Below are positions 6,254 through 6,543 of a stretch of 6,543 nt of DNA, in pieces. Source of the DNA: an uncultured Erysipelotrichaceae bacterium. Its GTDB lineage: Bacteria; Bacillota_I; Bacilli_A; Erysipelotrichales; Erysipelotrichaceae. Where the stretch lies: the NCBI GenBank assembly GCA_900314345.1, contig OMUX01000324.1, positions 1-6,543 of the forward strand, written 5' to 3'. A model generated the notes under the pieces. It did not search any database and had not been told where the DNA came from. It saw nothing but the letters and a program-made list of their open reading frames with translations. Both the position numbers and the translations under genes were made by a program. Position 1 is the first letter of the stretch; the number at the start of each line of letters is the position of its first letter.

Positions 6254-6260
6254 AAATCAT

Positions 6261-6543
6261 ATGGCAAAGAAAAAACGGAAAAAGAAACGCGGGATGCCAT
6301 TGTGGCTTGTGATCCTGCTGTCAGTGTTCCTGCTGGCAATGGATGTCATGGTCACATGGAAGACATACCTGCAGAAGAAGTACGGGGACGCGGATGAAAA
6401 GACCGCACTCGCCATGTACCGGCAGCTGGATGAAAACAGTCTGGAATACAAGGATGCCGCAAAGTACTTCACGCAGGAACAGCTGGACAGCCTGCATGCC
6501 CTGCCGAAGACCGTTGCGGCGGATGAAAGCCTGAACACCGTCT
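6261..6543 (+). CDS. Membrane-anchored protein of unknown function, 5' part only
   Basis: An open frame with no stop runs from the ATG at 6261 to the end of the window (94 complete codons). Residues 2-10 are almost all Lys or Arg, followed by a hydrophobic segment at about 13-32 (P-L-W-L-V-I-L-L-S-V-F-L-L-A-M-D-V-M). By the positive-inside rule this predicts a single-pass anchor with the rest outside the cytoplasm; there is no signal-peptidase or lipobox motif. The visible outer part is charged and rich in short helices (E-K-T-A-L-A-M-Y, E-Y-K-D-A-A-K-Y-F). I do not recognise the family. It has its own TATAAT and ribosome site and diverges from the glucosidase gene. Shorter frames on both strands here are shadows. 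Confidence 0.75.
   Translation, partial: MAKKKRKKKRGMPLWLVILLSVFLLAMDVMVTWKTYLQKKYGDADEKTALAMYRQLDENSLEYKDAAKYFTQEQLDSLHALPKTVAADESLNTV

Overview
The window looks like a chromosomal segment of a mid-GC Bacillota (Firmicutes). An Erysipelotrichales-type gut or oral bacterium is my best guess, from protein flavour only and not from a marker gene. The pointers are AGGAGG-type ribosome sites, extended -10 promoters of the TGnTATAAT kind, a 6-phospho-beta-glucosidase, an S66 peptidase of the Firmicutes variant type, a tRNA with its CCA encoded, and a PD-(D/E)XK 'Rpn'-type protein.

Layout. Positions 1-2091 are one apparently intact IS66-like insertion sequence. It has 17-bp perfect terminal inverted repeats, one long transposase gene (best start 333, stop 2087 inside the right repeat), a 330-bp leader, and a terminator-like hairpin near each end. 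The leader carries two perfect DnaA-box matches, a third near match and a weak promoter candidate. Positions 2092-2300 hold no convincing gene but are rich in hairpins. One hairpin on the minus strand resembles the right end of an IS200/IS605 element (the region giving the TnpB omega RNA), perhaps a relic. Positions 2277-3331 carry a terminator, an extended -10 promoter, a ribosome site and an S66 (LD-carboxypeptidase/MccF-like) peptidase. A tRNA-Ala(CGC) follows at 3366-3441 with a strong 15-bp terminator. Positions 3481-3780 have no gene I can support, and end in a perfect 9-bp-arm dyad next to a -10-like hexamer. Positions 3797-4600 encode an Rpn/PDDEXK_2-family protein whose nuclease motif looks damaged. 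On the minus strand, 4655-6124 encode a GH1 6-phospho-beta-glucosidase with its own terminator. Diverging from it at 6261 is the start of a membrane-anchored protein of unknown function that runs off the window.

How the genes relate. They do not form one operon. The S66 gene and tRNA are co-directional with no clear terminator between them, and the Rpn and glucosidase genes converge. The glucosidase would hydrolyse phosphorylated beta-glucosides brought in by a PTS, but no PTS gene is in view. I do not see a clear new multi-gene system. The most unusual signals are the DnaA boxes in the IS leader, the missing zinc-ribbon cysteines in the transposase, and the apparently inactive Rpn-type protein.
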